In this document: positions 1 through 9,174 of the stretch, one piece after another | Layout of the letters: each line of letters starts with the position of its first letter | Position numbering within the stretch: the first letter of the stretch is position 1 | Assembly (NCBI GenBank): GCA_964647825.1 | Contig: CAZYJL010000001.1 | Span: 124,001 to 188,000 of the forward strand | DNA length: 64,000 bases | Reading direction: 5' to 3' | Source of the DNA: VFKI01 sp964647825 | GTDB taxonomy: Bacteria > Pseudomonadota > Gammaproteobacteria > DSM-16500 | Program-made: the position numbers and the translations under genes | The notes under the pieces: generated by a model | What the model saw: the letters and a program-made list of their open reading frames with translations, nothing else | What the model was told of the DNA's origin: nothing | Databases searched by the model: none

Positions 1-187
1 TAATATCTACCCATATAAAATTTTTTTTATTCTACATGAATTCTGATATTATTTGGAAATTAATTAAGCAAAGTAAGCAATTCACTCTAAATTAAATTAA
101 AATTTATCTTAGAAAAAATAAAAAATTTCATTAATTTATATAGTTACATCCTATTTACTCTTTCTTTACTCTGTACAAGACATTTTT

Positions 188-1141
188 TTACACCCGCGTA
201 AAATCAAAACTCATCACATCAGACAAACGTTCTGCCTCAATCGCCAGCATTAATAATCGATCGACCCCCAATGCGACGCCTGCACAATCTGGTAATCCAG
301 ACTCTAATGCGTTTAATAAATAACGATCAATAGGTACAGACGGCATGTTTTTTTGTTGCCGCTGCACCAAATCCTCCATAAAACGTGCGCGCTGTTCAGC
401 AGCATCTTGTAACTCATGAAAGCCATTCGCTAATTCAATGCCACGGACATACACTTCAAAACGCGAAGCCACTTTCGGTATTTCATCATGACGCACTCGC
501 GCTAATGCCGCCTGCTCCACAGGAAAATCATAGATAAATAAAGGTGCTGATACATCTGCCCAAGACTCCGTGCAAAATGTTAATAATAAATCAAGGCAAT
601 CTCGCCTATCAGGCACAAAGGTCATCTGAGGTAAATTTTTCTTAACGCTTTCTTGCAGCTCAGCTGTGGTCGCACGATGTGGATCAATTCCCAATTGCGA
701 TTGCAATAGCGCGGCATAGGTCAAACGCTTTGCTCTTGCAAATCCTGCAACAGCTTGCAACATGCTATCCATTTCATCCATCAAAGCATGATGATCAAAT
801 CCAGGACGGTACCATTCTAACATCGTAAATTCTGGCTGATGCAAGCGCCCGGCATCATCTGCCCTAAACGCTTTGCAAATTTGATATATCGCACCCGTCC
901 CTGCCGCCAGCAAACGCTTCATGGCATATTCAGGGGACGTCTGTAAAAAAAACGCCCGCCCCTGAAATAACACACTTAATGATTCAATAAAGACATCCGT
1001 CACTGCCGCACGAGAAAGTAATGGCGTTTCTACTTCCATGACATCTCGCTCGGCAAAAAAAGCCCTTAAACGAGCAAATAATGCCGCGCGCCTTTTAAGA
1101 TTTTCAATTGAAGCAGAAGGTTGCCAATTAGTCTTTTGCAC
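188..1141 (-). CDS. epmA: EF-P--(R)-beta-lysine ligase EpmA
   Basis: This is a class II lysyl-tRNA-synthetase paralogue that attaches (R)-beta-lysine to the conserved lysine of elongation factor P. The N-terminus NWQPSASI followed by a helical stretch, the TSPEYAMKRLL block and the FTMLEWYR block are typical of EpmA (GenX/PoxA). The C-terminal LANGFHEL and ALGVDRL motifs are class II motif 3 elements. The tRNA anticodon-binding domain of true LysRS is absent. I place the start at a GTG (1141) that overlaps the last 14 bases of efp, giving 317 residues, close to the family's roughly 325. The overlap implies co-transcription and translational coupling with efp. The assignment is firm; the exact start is inferred. 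Confidence 0.93.
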   Translation of the reverse strand: MQKTNWQPSASIENLKRRAALFARLRAFFAERDVMEVETPLLSRAAVTDVFIESLSVLFQGRAFFLQTSPEYAMKRLLAAGTGAIYQICKAFRADDAGRLHQPEFTMLEWYRPGFDHHALMDEMDSMLQAVAGFARAKRLTYAALLQSQLGIDPHRATTAELQESVKKNLPQMTFVPDRRDCLDLLLTFCTESWADVSAPLFIYDFPVEQAALARVRHDEIPKVASRFEVYVRGIELANGFHELQDAAEQRARFMEDLVQRQQKNMPSVPIDRYLLNALESGLPDCAGVALGVDRLLMLAIEAERLSDVMSFDFTRV

Positions 1142-1697
1142 GAGACACGTATTCCCCTGAGCGCGTATCAATTCGAATCGATTCGCCTTCTTGGATAAAT
1201 AACGGAACACGCACCACCGCGCCTGTTTCTAATTTTGCCGGCTTACCGCCACCGCCCGATGTATCACCGCGCACACCCGGATCTGTTTCAACAATCTTTA
1301 AAACCACAAAATTTGGCGGCGTCACGCCCAAAGGCACGCCATTCCAGAGCATTAAGACGCATTCAGCCTGCTCACGAAGCCACGCTTTTGCCTCGGCCAC
1401 CGCAGGCTCGTTTGCAACAAATTGCTCAAAAGTCGTTGGGCACATGAAATGCCATTCATTGCCGTCTGAATAAAGATATTGCGCCGTTAACTCAACCACA
1501 TCTGCCACTTCTAACGTATCGCCCGACTTAAATGTCCGCTCGACCACGCGCCCATTTTTTAGGTTACGCGTTTTAATACGATTAAATGCTTGGCCTTTAC
1601 CGGGCTTCACAAATTCATTTTCTAAAATGACACAAGGGTCACCATCAACGATGACTTTCATACCACCGCGAATTTCACTTGTTGTATAGACTGCCAT
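1128..1697 (-). CDS. efp: Elongation factor P
   Basis: EF-P binds between the P and E sites of the ribosome and relieves stalling at polyproline motifs. The 189-residue length and three beta-barrel domains fit the family. The modification loop is visible as KPGKGQA, with the acceptor at Lys34, the lysine that EpmA/EpmB modify in E. coli. The C-terminal signature region SIRIDTRSGEYVSR is present. An AAGGAAA ribosome-binding site precedes the ATG. It is the first gene of an efp-epmA operon and is divergent from epmB, so substrate and both modification enzymes share one locus. Confidence 0.97.
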   Translation of the reverse strand: MAVYTTSEIRGGMKVIVDGDPCVILENEFVKPGKGQAFNRIKTRNLKNGRVVERTFKSGDTLEVADVVELTAQYLYSDGNEWHFMCPTTFEQFVANEPAVAEAKAWLREQAECVLMLWNGVPLGVTPPNFVVLKIVETDPGVRGDTSGGGGKPAKLETGAVVRVPLFIQEGESIRIDTRSGEYVSRAKD

Positions 1698-1708
1698 TGG
1701 GTTTCCTT

Positions 1709-1737
1709 TTGTTCTCCCCGTAAGAGTTGCCTATAAT
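1709..1737 (+). promoter_or_regulatory. Probable sigma70 promoter of epmB
   Basis: A perfect -10 hexamer TATAAT lies at 1732-1737, 17 bp downstream of TTGTTC (1709-1714), and about 36 bp before the epmB start. It overlaps the -10 of the divergent efp promoter. Confidence 0.6.
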
Positions 1738-1760
1738 ACTCGCCCATTCATCACCTGCAA
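1733..1760 (-). promoter_or_regulatory. Probable sigma70 promoter of efp-epmA
   Basis: On the minus strand TTGCAG (1755-1760) is followed after 16 bp by TATTAT (1733-1738), about 36 bp upstream of the efp ATG. The -10 box shares bases with the -10 of the opposing epmB promoter. Confidence 0.5.
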
Positions 1761-1773
1761 AAGATTCCTTTTA

Positions 1774-2790
1774 ATGAATTCCTCTGTGATAGAAAAAATA
1801 GCGCCTTGGCAAAGTGCTCTCATCCAAGCTGTCACTGACCCGGCAGTCTTAATCGATTTACTCGACTTACCAAAGACCCTGTTACCTGCCGCGCAGCTGG
1901 CTGCAAAACACTTCCCACTCAAAGTGCCGCATAGTTTTATTCATCGCATGAAAAAAGGAGATGATCACGATCCGCTATTGCAGCAAGTTTTACCTTTAGG
2001 CGCAGAATTGCTTGATGCCGAAGGTTTCTCAACCAACCCCTTACAAGAAGATGCTTACAATCCATTGCCAGGTCTATTACACAAATACCATGGACGCGTC
2101 CTACTCACCGTCACCGGCGCGTGCGGTATTCATTGCCGCTACTGCTTTCGTCGAAATTTTCCTTACGAGCAGAATAATCCCGGTAGCCAAGGCCATTTAG
2201 CGATCGCTGACTACATTGCTCGCGACACCACGATTACCGAAGTGATTTTAAGTGGTGGTGACCCACTCAGCGCAAATGATTACCTGCTCTCACAATTGAT
2301 CTCTCGCTTTGCAACCATTCCGCACCTCAAACGACTACGTATTCATAGCCGCATGCCAATTGTCTTGCCAGAGCGCATCACATCCGAATTCATTACCGCG
2401 CTCTCCGTCTCTAGGCTCAAACCCATCCTCGTTACACATTGCAATCATCCACAAGAAATCAATAGTGAAGTCAAAAACGCCATGCAGCGCCTACAAACTG
2501 CCGGTATCACCCTATTAAATCAAACTGTTTTACTCAAAGGTGTGAATGATGATGCAGAAATATTGATTCAATTAAGCGAAAGATTATTTGATGTAGGCAT
2601 TTTACCGTACTACCTACATGTCCTTGATCGCGTTAACGGTAGTGCACATTTTGACCTACCACGCAGCACAGCACTTGCACTACATACAACACTCACTGCC
2701 CGTTTATCTGGCTTTCTTGTCCCACGTCTCGTTACCGAAATTCCTGGTGCCGTTGCTAAACAACCTGTCACATCTGGTAACCTCAAGTAG
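1774..2790 (+). CDS. epmB: EF-P beta-lysylation protein EpmB (lysine 2,3-aminomutase family)
   Basis: This radical SAM enzyme converts (S)-alpha-lysine to (R)-beta-lysine, the donor used by EpmA on EF-P. The cluster motif CGIHCRYC places iron-sulfur ligands at Cys117, Cys121 and Cys124. Downstream come the SGGDPL SAM-binding motif and the PYYLHVLD and GSAHF segments typical of lysine 2,3-aminomutases. The 338-residue length matches EpmB rather than the longer clostridial KamA. It is transcribed away from efp-epmA. Its stop codon lies inside the left arm of a mobile repeat, so the last two or three codons may derive from that insertion. No epmC hydroxylase was seen nearby. Confidence 0.94.
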   Translation: MNSSVIEKIAPWQSALIQAVTDPAVLIDLLDLPKTLLPAAQLAAKHFPLKVPHSFIHRMKKGDDHDPLLQQVLPLGAELLDAEGFSTNPLQEDAYNPLPGLLHKYHGRVLLTVTGACGIHCRYCFRRNFPYEQNNPGSQGHLAIADYIARDTTITEVILSGGDPLSANDYLLSQLISRFATIPHLKRLRIHSRMPIVLPERITSEFITALSVSRLKPILVTHCNHPQEINSEVKNAMQRLQTAGITLLNQTVLLKGVNDDAEILIQLSERLFDVGILPYYLHVLDRVNGSAHFDLPRSTALALHTTLTARLSGFLVPRLVTEIPGAVAKQPVTSGNLK

Positions 2791-2958
2791 TCAGGATTTT
2801 TTAACTTGACTGACCGCAATCGCCCAACAGCAGGTTGCATTTTACCAACGAAAATACGCTTCATGAGTCATGAAAGGGCGCTAGCTTCGATAAAGTGCTG
2901 TCTCTGCGGGACCCATGTTATGCAGTCAAGTTAAAAAATCCTGACTACCTGAGGTGAC
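2777..2958 (-). mobile_element. Palindromic MITE-like element, copy 1
   Basis: This 182-bp element has terminal GTAAC/GTGAC and arms complementary over more than 30 bp (AGTCAGGATTTTTTAACTTG on the left, its complement on the right). The core is in reverse orientation relative to copies 2-6 and 9. The left arm supplies the epmB stop codon. No convincing 8-bp target duplication is visible here. Both arms lack two bases found near the tip in other copies, another matched change in the two arms. Confidence 0.85.
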
Positions 2959-3225
2959 TGCCTGTCAGTTTGTGCACAGGCTGAATCATGAACACTGTCA
3001 TCCGCATTTTTTATAAAACTGGCCAAGCACATAATTAACAAAATAATAACCTATTGAATATTAATGTTTTATTTTTAATTTCACCTTAAAAAATCACACC
3101 GCTTAAAAAGTTATTGTACCCCTGCCCCCAGCTTATTGGAGATTTAACCACAATGTTATCCACAGAAATTGTGGATAAGTCATTTAATCTATTTATGCTC
3201 TAGTGCCAAATAACAACGCAGTTTT
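2959..3225. other. Intergenic gap with AT-rich tract and paired DnaA boxes
   Basis: The gap lies between convergent genes. After an AT-rich tract (about 3030-3090) there are two perfect DnaA consensus boxes head to head, TTATCCACA at 3156-3164 and TGTGGATAA at 3170-3178. A near-box TTAACCACA lies at 3144-3152. It could be a DnaA-titration or regulatory site, or less likely an origin, since genes converge here. No gene was seen. Confidence 0.55.
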
Positions 3226-4509
3226 TCAATGCAAGAACATATAACGCGCAATAAAAGCGAGCGCTAACAAAACAACAGTGACATTTAACTCACGAAAGCG
3301 CCCAGTTAATAATTTAATCACCACCCAACTAATCAAACCAAATGCAATGCCCTCTGAGACAGAAAATGCCAACGGCATCGTAAATGCTGTCATGACAGCA
3401 GGCGCACACTCTGTCAAATCCTCAAAATCCAACTCACTAAATGCACGCACCATCATACACGCGACGTACACTAAAGCAGGCGCCGTTGCATACAAGGGAA
3501 CACTTCGTGCCAATGGCGAGAAAAATAAGGCTAATAAAAATAAAGCTGACACAACAACGGCCATTAACCCGGTACGTCCGCCAGCACGCACACCCACACC
3601 GCTTTCGACATAACTGGTTGTTGTGGATGTCCCAAGTAGCGCACCAGCAATGGCTGCACAACTATCCGCAACCAATACACGCTGCATACGGGGCATTTTT
3701 CCCGTCGTTTTATCCATAAAACCGGCACGATGCGCAATTGCCATGAGTGTTCCGGTGTTATCAAAAAAATCGACAAACAAAAATGCAAAAACAATTGTTA
3801 ATAAACCTAAGTCCAAAGCACCCAAAATATCCAACTTAAAAAATACTGGGAAAATAGAAGGCGGCATCGAAAAAATTCCGACAAATTTTCCATGTCCTAA
3901 CAAGATACCGACAATCGTAATCAATAAAATACTAATCACCACCGATCCTTTTATCTGCAAGGTATCTAAAGCAATCATCAGAAAGAAACCGACAATGGCT
4001 AATAAAGTCTCTGGCGCATGCAGATTGCCAAGCGTTGTCAATGTTGCAGCAGAACCGACAATAATACCGGCATTCTTAAACCCGATCATGCCAAGAAACA
4101 AACCAATACCAGCAACAATTGCAATTTTCTGTGAACGTGGGATGCTTTGAATAATATACTCACGTATCGGAAAAATACTAAGTCCTAAAAAAATAACCCC
4201 AGAAATAAATACTGCTCCTAAGGCTGTCTGCCATGGCACACCCGTACCTAACACAACGCTATAGGTAAAATAAGCATTCAACCCCATCCCAGGTGCCAAA
4301 ACGATTGGATAATTTGCAAAAAGCCCCATCATGGCTGAACCTAATGCCGCGGCAAGACATGTCGCAACGAAAACCGCACTTGCATCCATTCCTGTCTGAG
4401 ACAGCACCGATGGGTTGACAAAAATGATGTACGACATTGCCAAAAAGGTCGCAAATCCTGCAAGTAACTCTGTTTTCACTGAAGTTTGATGCAAAGAAAG
4501 ACGAAACAT
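3226..4509 (-). CDS. NCS2-family purine (guanine/hypoxanthine) permease
   Basis: This is an inner-membrane nucleobase transporter of the AzgA-like branch of NCS2, with about 12-14 hydrophobic segments over 427 residues. The N-terminal block ELLAGFATFLAMSYIIFVNP, the APGMGLNAYF motif and the FVDFFDNTGTL segment in the middle of the protein are diagnostic for the guanine/hypoxanthine/adenine permeases. The frame stays open upstream to 4686, but that extension lies in an intergenic mobile repeat and has no family similarity. I therefore take the ATG at 4509 that begins MFRLSLHQT. Exact substrate is not decidable from sequence. Confidence 0.9.
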   Translation of the reverse strand: MFRLSLHQTSVKTELLAGFATFLAMSYIIFVNPSVLSQTGMDASAVFVATCLAAALGSAMMGLFANYPIVLAPGMGLNAYFTYSVVLGTGVPWQTALGAVFISGVIFLGLSIFPIREYIIQSIPRSQKIAIVAGIGLFLGMIGFKNAGIIVGSAATLTTLGNLHAPETLLAIVGFFLMIALDTLQIKGSVVISILLITIVGILLGHGKFVGIFSMPPSIFPVFFKLDILGALDLGLLTIVFAFLFVDFFDNTGTLMAIAHRAGFMDKTTGKMPRMQRVLVADSCAAIAGALLGTSTTTSYVESGVGVRAGGRTGLMAVVVSALFLLALFFSPLARSVPLYATAPALVYVACMMVRAFSELDFEDLTECAPAVMTAFTMPLAFSVSEGIAFGLISWVVIKLLTGRFRELNVTVVLLALAFIARYMFLH

Positions 4510-4596
4510 AAGAAAACACCCAAAATAGCTACAAAATAATAAAATGGGATTGTAACCGTCCCATTCCCGCATAGCGAGCATCAGGTTACAATGATA

Positions 4597-4781
4597 GCAA
4601 CAGCTCAGGTAGTCAGGCATTGTTAACTTGACTGCATAACACGGGTCCCGCAGAGGCATCACTTTATCGAAGCAGCGCCCTTTCATGCTTCATGAAGCGC
4701 ATTTTCATGAATAAAATGCAACCTACTGTTGGGCGATTGCGGTCAGGCAAGTTAACAATGCCTGACTACCTGAGCTGTTAT
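4597..4781 (+). mobile_element. Palindromic MITE-like element, copy 2
   Basis: This 185-bp element lies in the divergent gap between the purine permease and glutamate dehydrogenase. Arms read AACAGCTCAGGTAGTCAGGC on the left and its complement on the right. The variant GCATTGTTAAC is found in both arms and not in other copies. Flanks CAATGATA (4589-4596) and CAATAATG (4782-4789) match at 6 of 8 positions, a possible decayed target duplication. Core orientation is plus. Confidence 0.85.
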
Positions 4782-4813
4782 CAATAATGGATCACAAGCG
4801 AGGGATTGCGCAG

Positions 4814-7800
4814 ATGAAGCATGCATGGAAGGATGAGATTCATCAACAGCTGCTCGCGACACACAGCGCACAGGCAGCACTTCGATTATCCCATGATTAT
4901 GCAACTGCCTTTCCTGAAGAGTTACTAACCAATCAATCGATTGCAGAAACAGTTCAGGATATCTTAAAGCTGGAAACACTTACCCCTGAACAACCACTCA
5001 ATGCCAGAATTCTCACAACACACACAAAAAATCCGAGCGCAGCCACTAAGTTATGTTTACGCTTATATCAATATGCCAACCCTATTCCATTATCAGACAG
5101 TGTTCCTCTATTAGAAAATATGGGTTTACGCACGCATAGTGACACAACGCTTGCAATAAAATTAAGTGCGCAAAAAACGCTTTGGATTAGCAATCTCCTT
5201 GTTACCTGCAAAGAAAACTGCAATCTCATGCCGCCTGAGACAGCTACCCTTTTTTGTGAAGCATTAATTTCAACCCAAGCAGGTATCACAGAAAATGACG
5301 GCCTCAATCGTCTCGTACTTTTAGCCGGTCTCTCTTCTCGTGAAATTACACTGTTACGCGCACTCACGCGTTATCTGCAACAAATTGGTTTCCGTTTCAC
5401 ACATACGTATATTGAAAACACGCTTGCTGCACATCCTGCTATCACTCAATTACTCGTGAATCTTTTCTTATTACGACATGGAAAAAAACCTAGCCGTCTC
5501 ACAATCAAAGAAACAACTAAAATTGAATCGATGCTACAAGCAGCACTTGATGCAGTCACTAGTCTCGACGAAGATCGAATTTTACGAGAATTTTGGCAAT
5601 TAATTCGTGCAAGCTTGCGCACTAATTATTTTCAAACTTTACCAAATGGCCAACCAAAATCAGCGTTAGCCATTAAATTTGAATCGAAAGCAGTACCCGA
5701 TCTACCACTACCACATCCACTGTATGAAATTTTTATCTATTCCACTCGATTTGAAGGGATACATTTACGCGCAACAAAAGTAGCGCGTGGTGGCATTCGT
5801 TGGTCAGACCGACGTGAAGATTTACGCACCGAAATTCTCGGCTTAATGAAAGCGCAGCGCGTCAAAAATTCCGTCATTGTTCCATCAGGTGCAAAAGGTG
5901 GTTTTGTATTAAAGAAACTTCCCTCCACCGCGAATCGTGCGCAAACCCTCGAAGAAGGCATTGCCTGTTACCAACTATTTATTAAAAGCTTATTAGACTT
6001 AACAGATAATCTTAAAAACAATGAAATCATTCCACCCAAAAATGTCATTTGCCATGATGAACCAGATAGCTATTTAGTTGTAGCAGCAGACAAAGGTACT
6101 GCTACTTTCTCTGACATTGCAAATGCGATTTCCGCTGAATACGATTTTTGGTTGGGTGATGCTTTTGCCTCTGGTGGCTCTGCTGGCTACGATCACAAAA
6201 AAATGGGCATTACTGCACGTGGTGCATGGGAATCGATCAAGCGTCATTTTCGTGAAATCAACATTCATTTAAAAGAAACGACCATTTCCGTCGTTGGGAT
6301 TGGCGACATGAGTGGCGATGTATTTGGCAACGGTATGACATATTCTTCTAATATTCATTTAATTGCTGCATTTGATCATCGTCATATTTTTATTGATCCA
6401 ACACCAAATAATGAATTGTCATTTGCTGAACGGAAAAGATTATTCGCTTTACCTACATCCAGCTGGCAAGATTATAACCCCGCCCTAATTTCTAAAGGAG
6501 GCGGCGTTTGGCCTCGCTCAGTCAAAATAATTCCTATATCACCAGAAGCAAAAAATTGCTTAGGTATTTCTGCAGATGCACTTACCCCGACAGAATTAAT
6601 TCGTGCAATTTTACAAGCACCTGTAGATTTATTATTTAATGGCGGTATCGGAACCTACGTTAAAGCAAGCACAGAAACACATACCGAAGTTGGCGATCGC
6701 ACCAACGAATTCTGTCGTATCAATGGTAATGAATTACGCTGCAAAGTTGTCGGTGAAGGCGGCAATCTTGGCTTTACTCAGCGAGGACGCATTGAGTACG
6801 CGCTGAAAGGCGGCCTAATTAATACAGATTTTATTGATAATTCTGCAGGCGTGGACTGTTCTGACCATGAAGTGAATATCAAAATTTTACTAAATCATCA
6901 AATCACTTCAGGCAAAATGACATTAGATGAACGTAATACACTTTTAGCCAGCATGACAGACGCCGTTGCCACGCATGTACTAAAAGATAATTTTGACCAA
7001 GCATTAGCAATGAGTTTTTCTGCACATCATGCACTCCATTATACGGGCCTCTATCAAGCCTGTATGCAACACTTAGAAGCAACTATTGGTTTAAATCGTG
7101 CAGTTGAATTTTTACCTGATGATAAAAAATTAATGGAACGCAAAGCTATCGGTGAAAGTTTAACGCGTCCAGAGTTAGCAATTTTACTGTCTTATACGAA
7201 GATTTTTGTCAAAGATGAAATTTTACGCTCAGATTTACCTGATGATCCATGGTTTTTTCAAATTTTAGAAAATGCATTCCCAAAAGTTTTATCTGAAAAA
7301 TTCTCTGAGGCAATGAAAACACATCGTTTACGTCGAGAAATTATTTCGACAAAACTCAGCAATCAGATTGTCAACACCATGGGCATTACGTTTATTTTTC
7401 GTTTACATACAGAAACAGGCGCTGCTGTCGCTGACATCGTACGCGCACATACAATTGCTTCAACTATCTTCCAAACAAACAAATTACAAAAGCAATTAGA
7501 TACTAGCGATCGTCAGCTACCTGTCAAAATGCAGTTTGATATGCTTCACTATGCAAGGCAATTACTTAATTTATCAACGCGCTGGTTTTTACATAGCAAG
7601 CGCATGCAGGGAAATATGAAAGACATTATCATGCATTATACATCAGCCGTCGATATGCTACGAACAGATGTGCATGCTCTCATGTCTGGCGTAACACGAA
7701 ACTACGCAGATACAATTAAAAATCAATTTATTGCTGAAGGTTTTTCTGAAAACCTTGCAGCACAAATCGCAGCACTACGCGTACTTTATACCACGTTAAA

Positions 7801-8188
7801 TATTACCGAAGTCGCCACGCAAAATAGTTTCGACATCAAACGCACAGCGCGCGTCTATTTTGATGCAGGTGCGCAATTTGGGCTAGTCTGGTTTCGCGAC
7901 CAAATTGCCAGTGATAATCGTGAAGGCCACTGGAATAATATGGCTCGCTTAGCTTTACGCGATATGCTGGACAATTTACAACGAAAACTCACCATGATCA
8001 TCTTGCAATACAACAAAAAAGAAAAAAATTCCGCGCACTTAATCCAAACATTTCTTACCAATCATCCAACGTTAGAATTACGCTGGAAAAAAATGCTCGA
8101 GCAATTACACGAAAATGCAAATCCAGAATACACTCTCTTTTTTGTCGCACTGCAAGAGCTGAATGAAATGCTGGATATAGGAAATTAA
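4814..8188 (+). CDS. NAD-specific glutamate dehydrogenase, large (GDH180-type) family, N-terminally short
   Basis: It oxidises glutamate to 2-oxoglutarate and ammonia with NAD, feeding amino-acid carbon into the TCA cycle. The core ARGGIRWSDRREDLRTEI followed by KNSVIVPSGAKGGF is the signature of the bacterial 180-kDa GDH family, and SGDVFGNGM and GEGGNLGFTQ lie further on. Family members have about 1,600 residues; this one has 1,124. It starts near the family's W-x-D-x-L...AFP segment and lacks the roughly 450-500-residue ACT-like N-terminal region. I prefer the ATG at 4814, which has GAGGG ten bases upstream, over 4787, which abuts the mobile repeat. No remnant of the missing part is visible upstream. 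Confidence 0.88.
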   Translation: MKHAWKDEIHQQLLATHSAQAALRLSHDYATAFPEELLTNQSIAETVQDILKLETLTPEQPLNARILTTHTKNPSAATKLCLRLYQYANPIPLSDSVPLLENMGLRTHSDTTLAIKLSAQKTLWISNLLVTCKENCNLMPPETATLFCEALISTQAGITENDGLNRLVLLAGLSSREITLLRALTRYLQQIGFRFTHTYIENTLAAHPAITQLLVNLFLLRHGKKPSRLTIKETTKIESMLQAALDAVTSLDEDRILREFWQLIRASLRTNYFQTLPNGQPKSALAIKFESKAVPDLPLPHPLYEIFIYSTRFEGIHLRATKVARGGIRWSDRREDLRTEILGLMKAQRVKNSVIVPSGAKGGFVLKKLPSTANRAQTLEEGIACYQLFIKSLLDLTDNLKNNEIIPPKNVICHDEPDSYLVVAADKGTATFSDIANAISAEYDFWLGDAFASGGSAGYDHKKMGITARGAWESIKRHFREINIHLKETTISVVGIGDMSGDVFGNGMTYSSNIHLIAAFDHRHIFIDPTPNNELSFAERKRLFALPTSSWQDYNPALISKGGGVWPRSVKIIPISPEAKNCLGISADALTPTELIRAILQAPVDLLFNGGIGTYVKASTETHTEVGDRTNEFCRINGNELRCKVVGEGGNLGFTQRGRIEYALKGGLINTDFIDNSAGVDCSDHEVNIKILLNHQITSGKMTLDERNTLLASMTDAVATHVLKDNFDQALAMSFSAHHALHYTGLYQACMQHLEATIGLNRAVEFLPDDKKLMERKAIGESLTRPELAILLSYTKIFVKDEILRSDLPDDPWFFQILENAFPKVLSEKFSEAMKTHRLRREIISTKLSNQIVNTMGITFIFRLHTETGAAVADIVRAHTIASTIFQTNKLQKQLDTSDRQLPVKMQFDMLHYARQLLNLSTRWFLHSKRMQGNMKDIIMHYTSAVDMLRTDVHALMSGVTRNYADTIKNQFIAEGFSENLAAQIAALRVLYTTLNITEVATQNSFDIKRTARVYFDAGAQFGLVWFRDQIASDNREGHWNNMARLALRDMLDNLQRKLTMIILQYNKKEKNSAHLIQTFLTNHPTLELRWKKMLEQLHENANPEYTLFFVALQELNEMLDIGN

Positions 8189-8210
8189 AAACTTAAAATA
8201 TTTTAAAATA

Positions 8211-8963
8211 TTACAAAATAGAACATGCACTCACACATTTCACTGGCGGCTCAGGCTTTTCCTCTAGTGAGCTCACTGGAAAACTTGAATCAAAAAAACG
8301 TAATGACAATTGCGCCACATTTTTCACATCTGCTCGTGTCGTTTCCATTAAAATAGCTCTTTTATTTTCATCTTGTAATTTTTTAAATAAAATAATCTTA
8401 TTTTCTTGTTTTTCTATATTAACGTGAATAATACACTTATCCTCTTTACTCAAAAACTTTCCGAATGTTTTTTCAAGCTTCAGCGCTGCACGTAAAACTT
8501 GCATATTATTTTTATAGTTTTCTATTAAAAAAGAAAAAAATATTTCTCGACAAGCAGCAATCTTGAATCGTTCTTTAACTATTTCTTTAAGAATATCATG
8601 CAATTTATCTGGATGCAGAAAAAATGATTCGCTAAAACATAATAATAATCTAGCAATCTGCGTATTTGCTAAATCATTCACGTAATCTTGCAATATTTCT
8701 TTGTAATATTTATCTTTCGGATACTGCAAAGCCAAATGGTTCATTAAGAAAATAGCCAAGGGCAAATCTTTTGTTCTTAGAGTTCCAGCAATGTCACTTA
8801 CAACCTCTTGATACTGCCAACATAAATAAAAACAAGGATCCGTCAAATCAACTCGTAGTTGGTCAGGCACTTCATCTTCTAATGCTTCAAAACTGCGGAT
8901 AATCTTAACTTTATGCAAATCAATATTTTCTGACAAATACACTAACAATCTATTTTCGCGCAC
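8211..8963 (-). CDS. Hypothetical protein with C-terminal CaaX-like motif (possible effector)
   Basis: I do not recognise this family. The product is about 250 residues, largely helical by composition, without signal peptide or membrane segment. The C-terminus is Pro/Glu-rich (SSLEEKPEPP) and ends VKCVSACSIL. The last four residues CSIL fit a CaaX box (X = Leu, the geranylgeranylation type), with further cysteines just upstream. Bacteria do not prenylate proteins this way, but intracellular pathogens such as Legionella have effectors that use host prenyltransferases. A GTG at 8963 has GAGG seven bases upstream; the GTG at 8969 is too close to it. A candidate promoter lies at 9028-9056. The effector role is inference only. 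Confidence 0.7.
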   Translation of the reverse strand: MRENRLLVYLSENIDLHKVKIIRSFEALEDEVPDQLRVDLTDPCFYLCWQYQEVVSDIAGTLRTKDLPLAIFLMNHLALQYPKDKYYKEILQDYVNDLANTQIARLLLCFSESFFLHPDKLHDILKEIVKERFKIAACREIFFSFLIENYKNNMQVLRAALKLEKTFGKFLSKEDKCIIHVNIEKQENKIILFKKLQDENKRAILMETTRADVKNVAQLSLRFFDSSFPVSSLEEKPEPPVKCVSACSIL

Positions 8964-9027
8964 AAACACACCTCAAAGACATCACGATCAACTTTCTTTT
9001 AAAAAATGGGCATATTTCAGACAATAA

Positions 9028-9056
9028 AATATATAACGATCGATATTTAATCACAA
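9028..9056 (-). promoter_or_regulatory. Candidate promoter of the CaaX-tailed gene
   Basis: On the minus strand TTGTGA (9051-9056), a 17-bp spacer and TATATT (9028-9033) lie about 65 bp upstream of the start codon. The gap 8964-9174 otherwise shows nothing recognisable. Confidence 0.45.
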
Positions 9057-9174
9057 ATTGAGGGGATATCAAGGAAATTTAGTCAGAAATTTTACATAAA
9101 TAAAAAAACAAGCCAGAAAAATATCATTTAATACAATTGCAACTTTTGAGAAACCAACAGAAAATCACTCTAAT

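Noticed and set aside
1..187. Possible gene in the AT-rich left edge.
   Set aside because: No frame with a start and ribosome-binding site was found; only AT-rich sequence downstream of epmA.
2610..2864. An open frame on the minus strand across the epmB end and copy 1.
   Set aside because: It is antisense to epmB and partly inside a repeat; no ribosome-binding site or recognisable protein.
4510..4686. Extension of the purine permease frame by 59 codons upstream.
   Set aside because: The extension lies largely in mobile repeat copy 2, has many cysteines and no family similarity. The conserved N-terminus begins at 4509.
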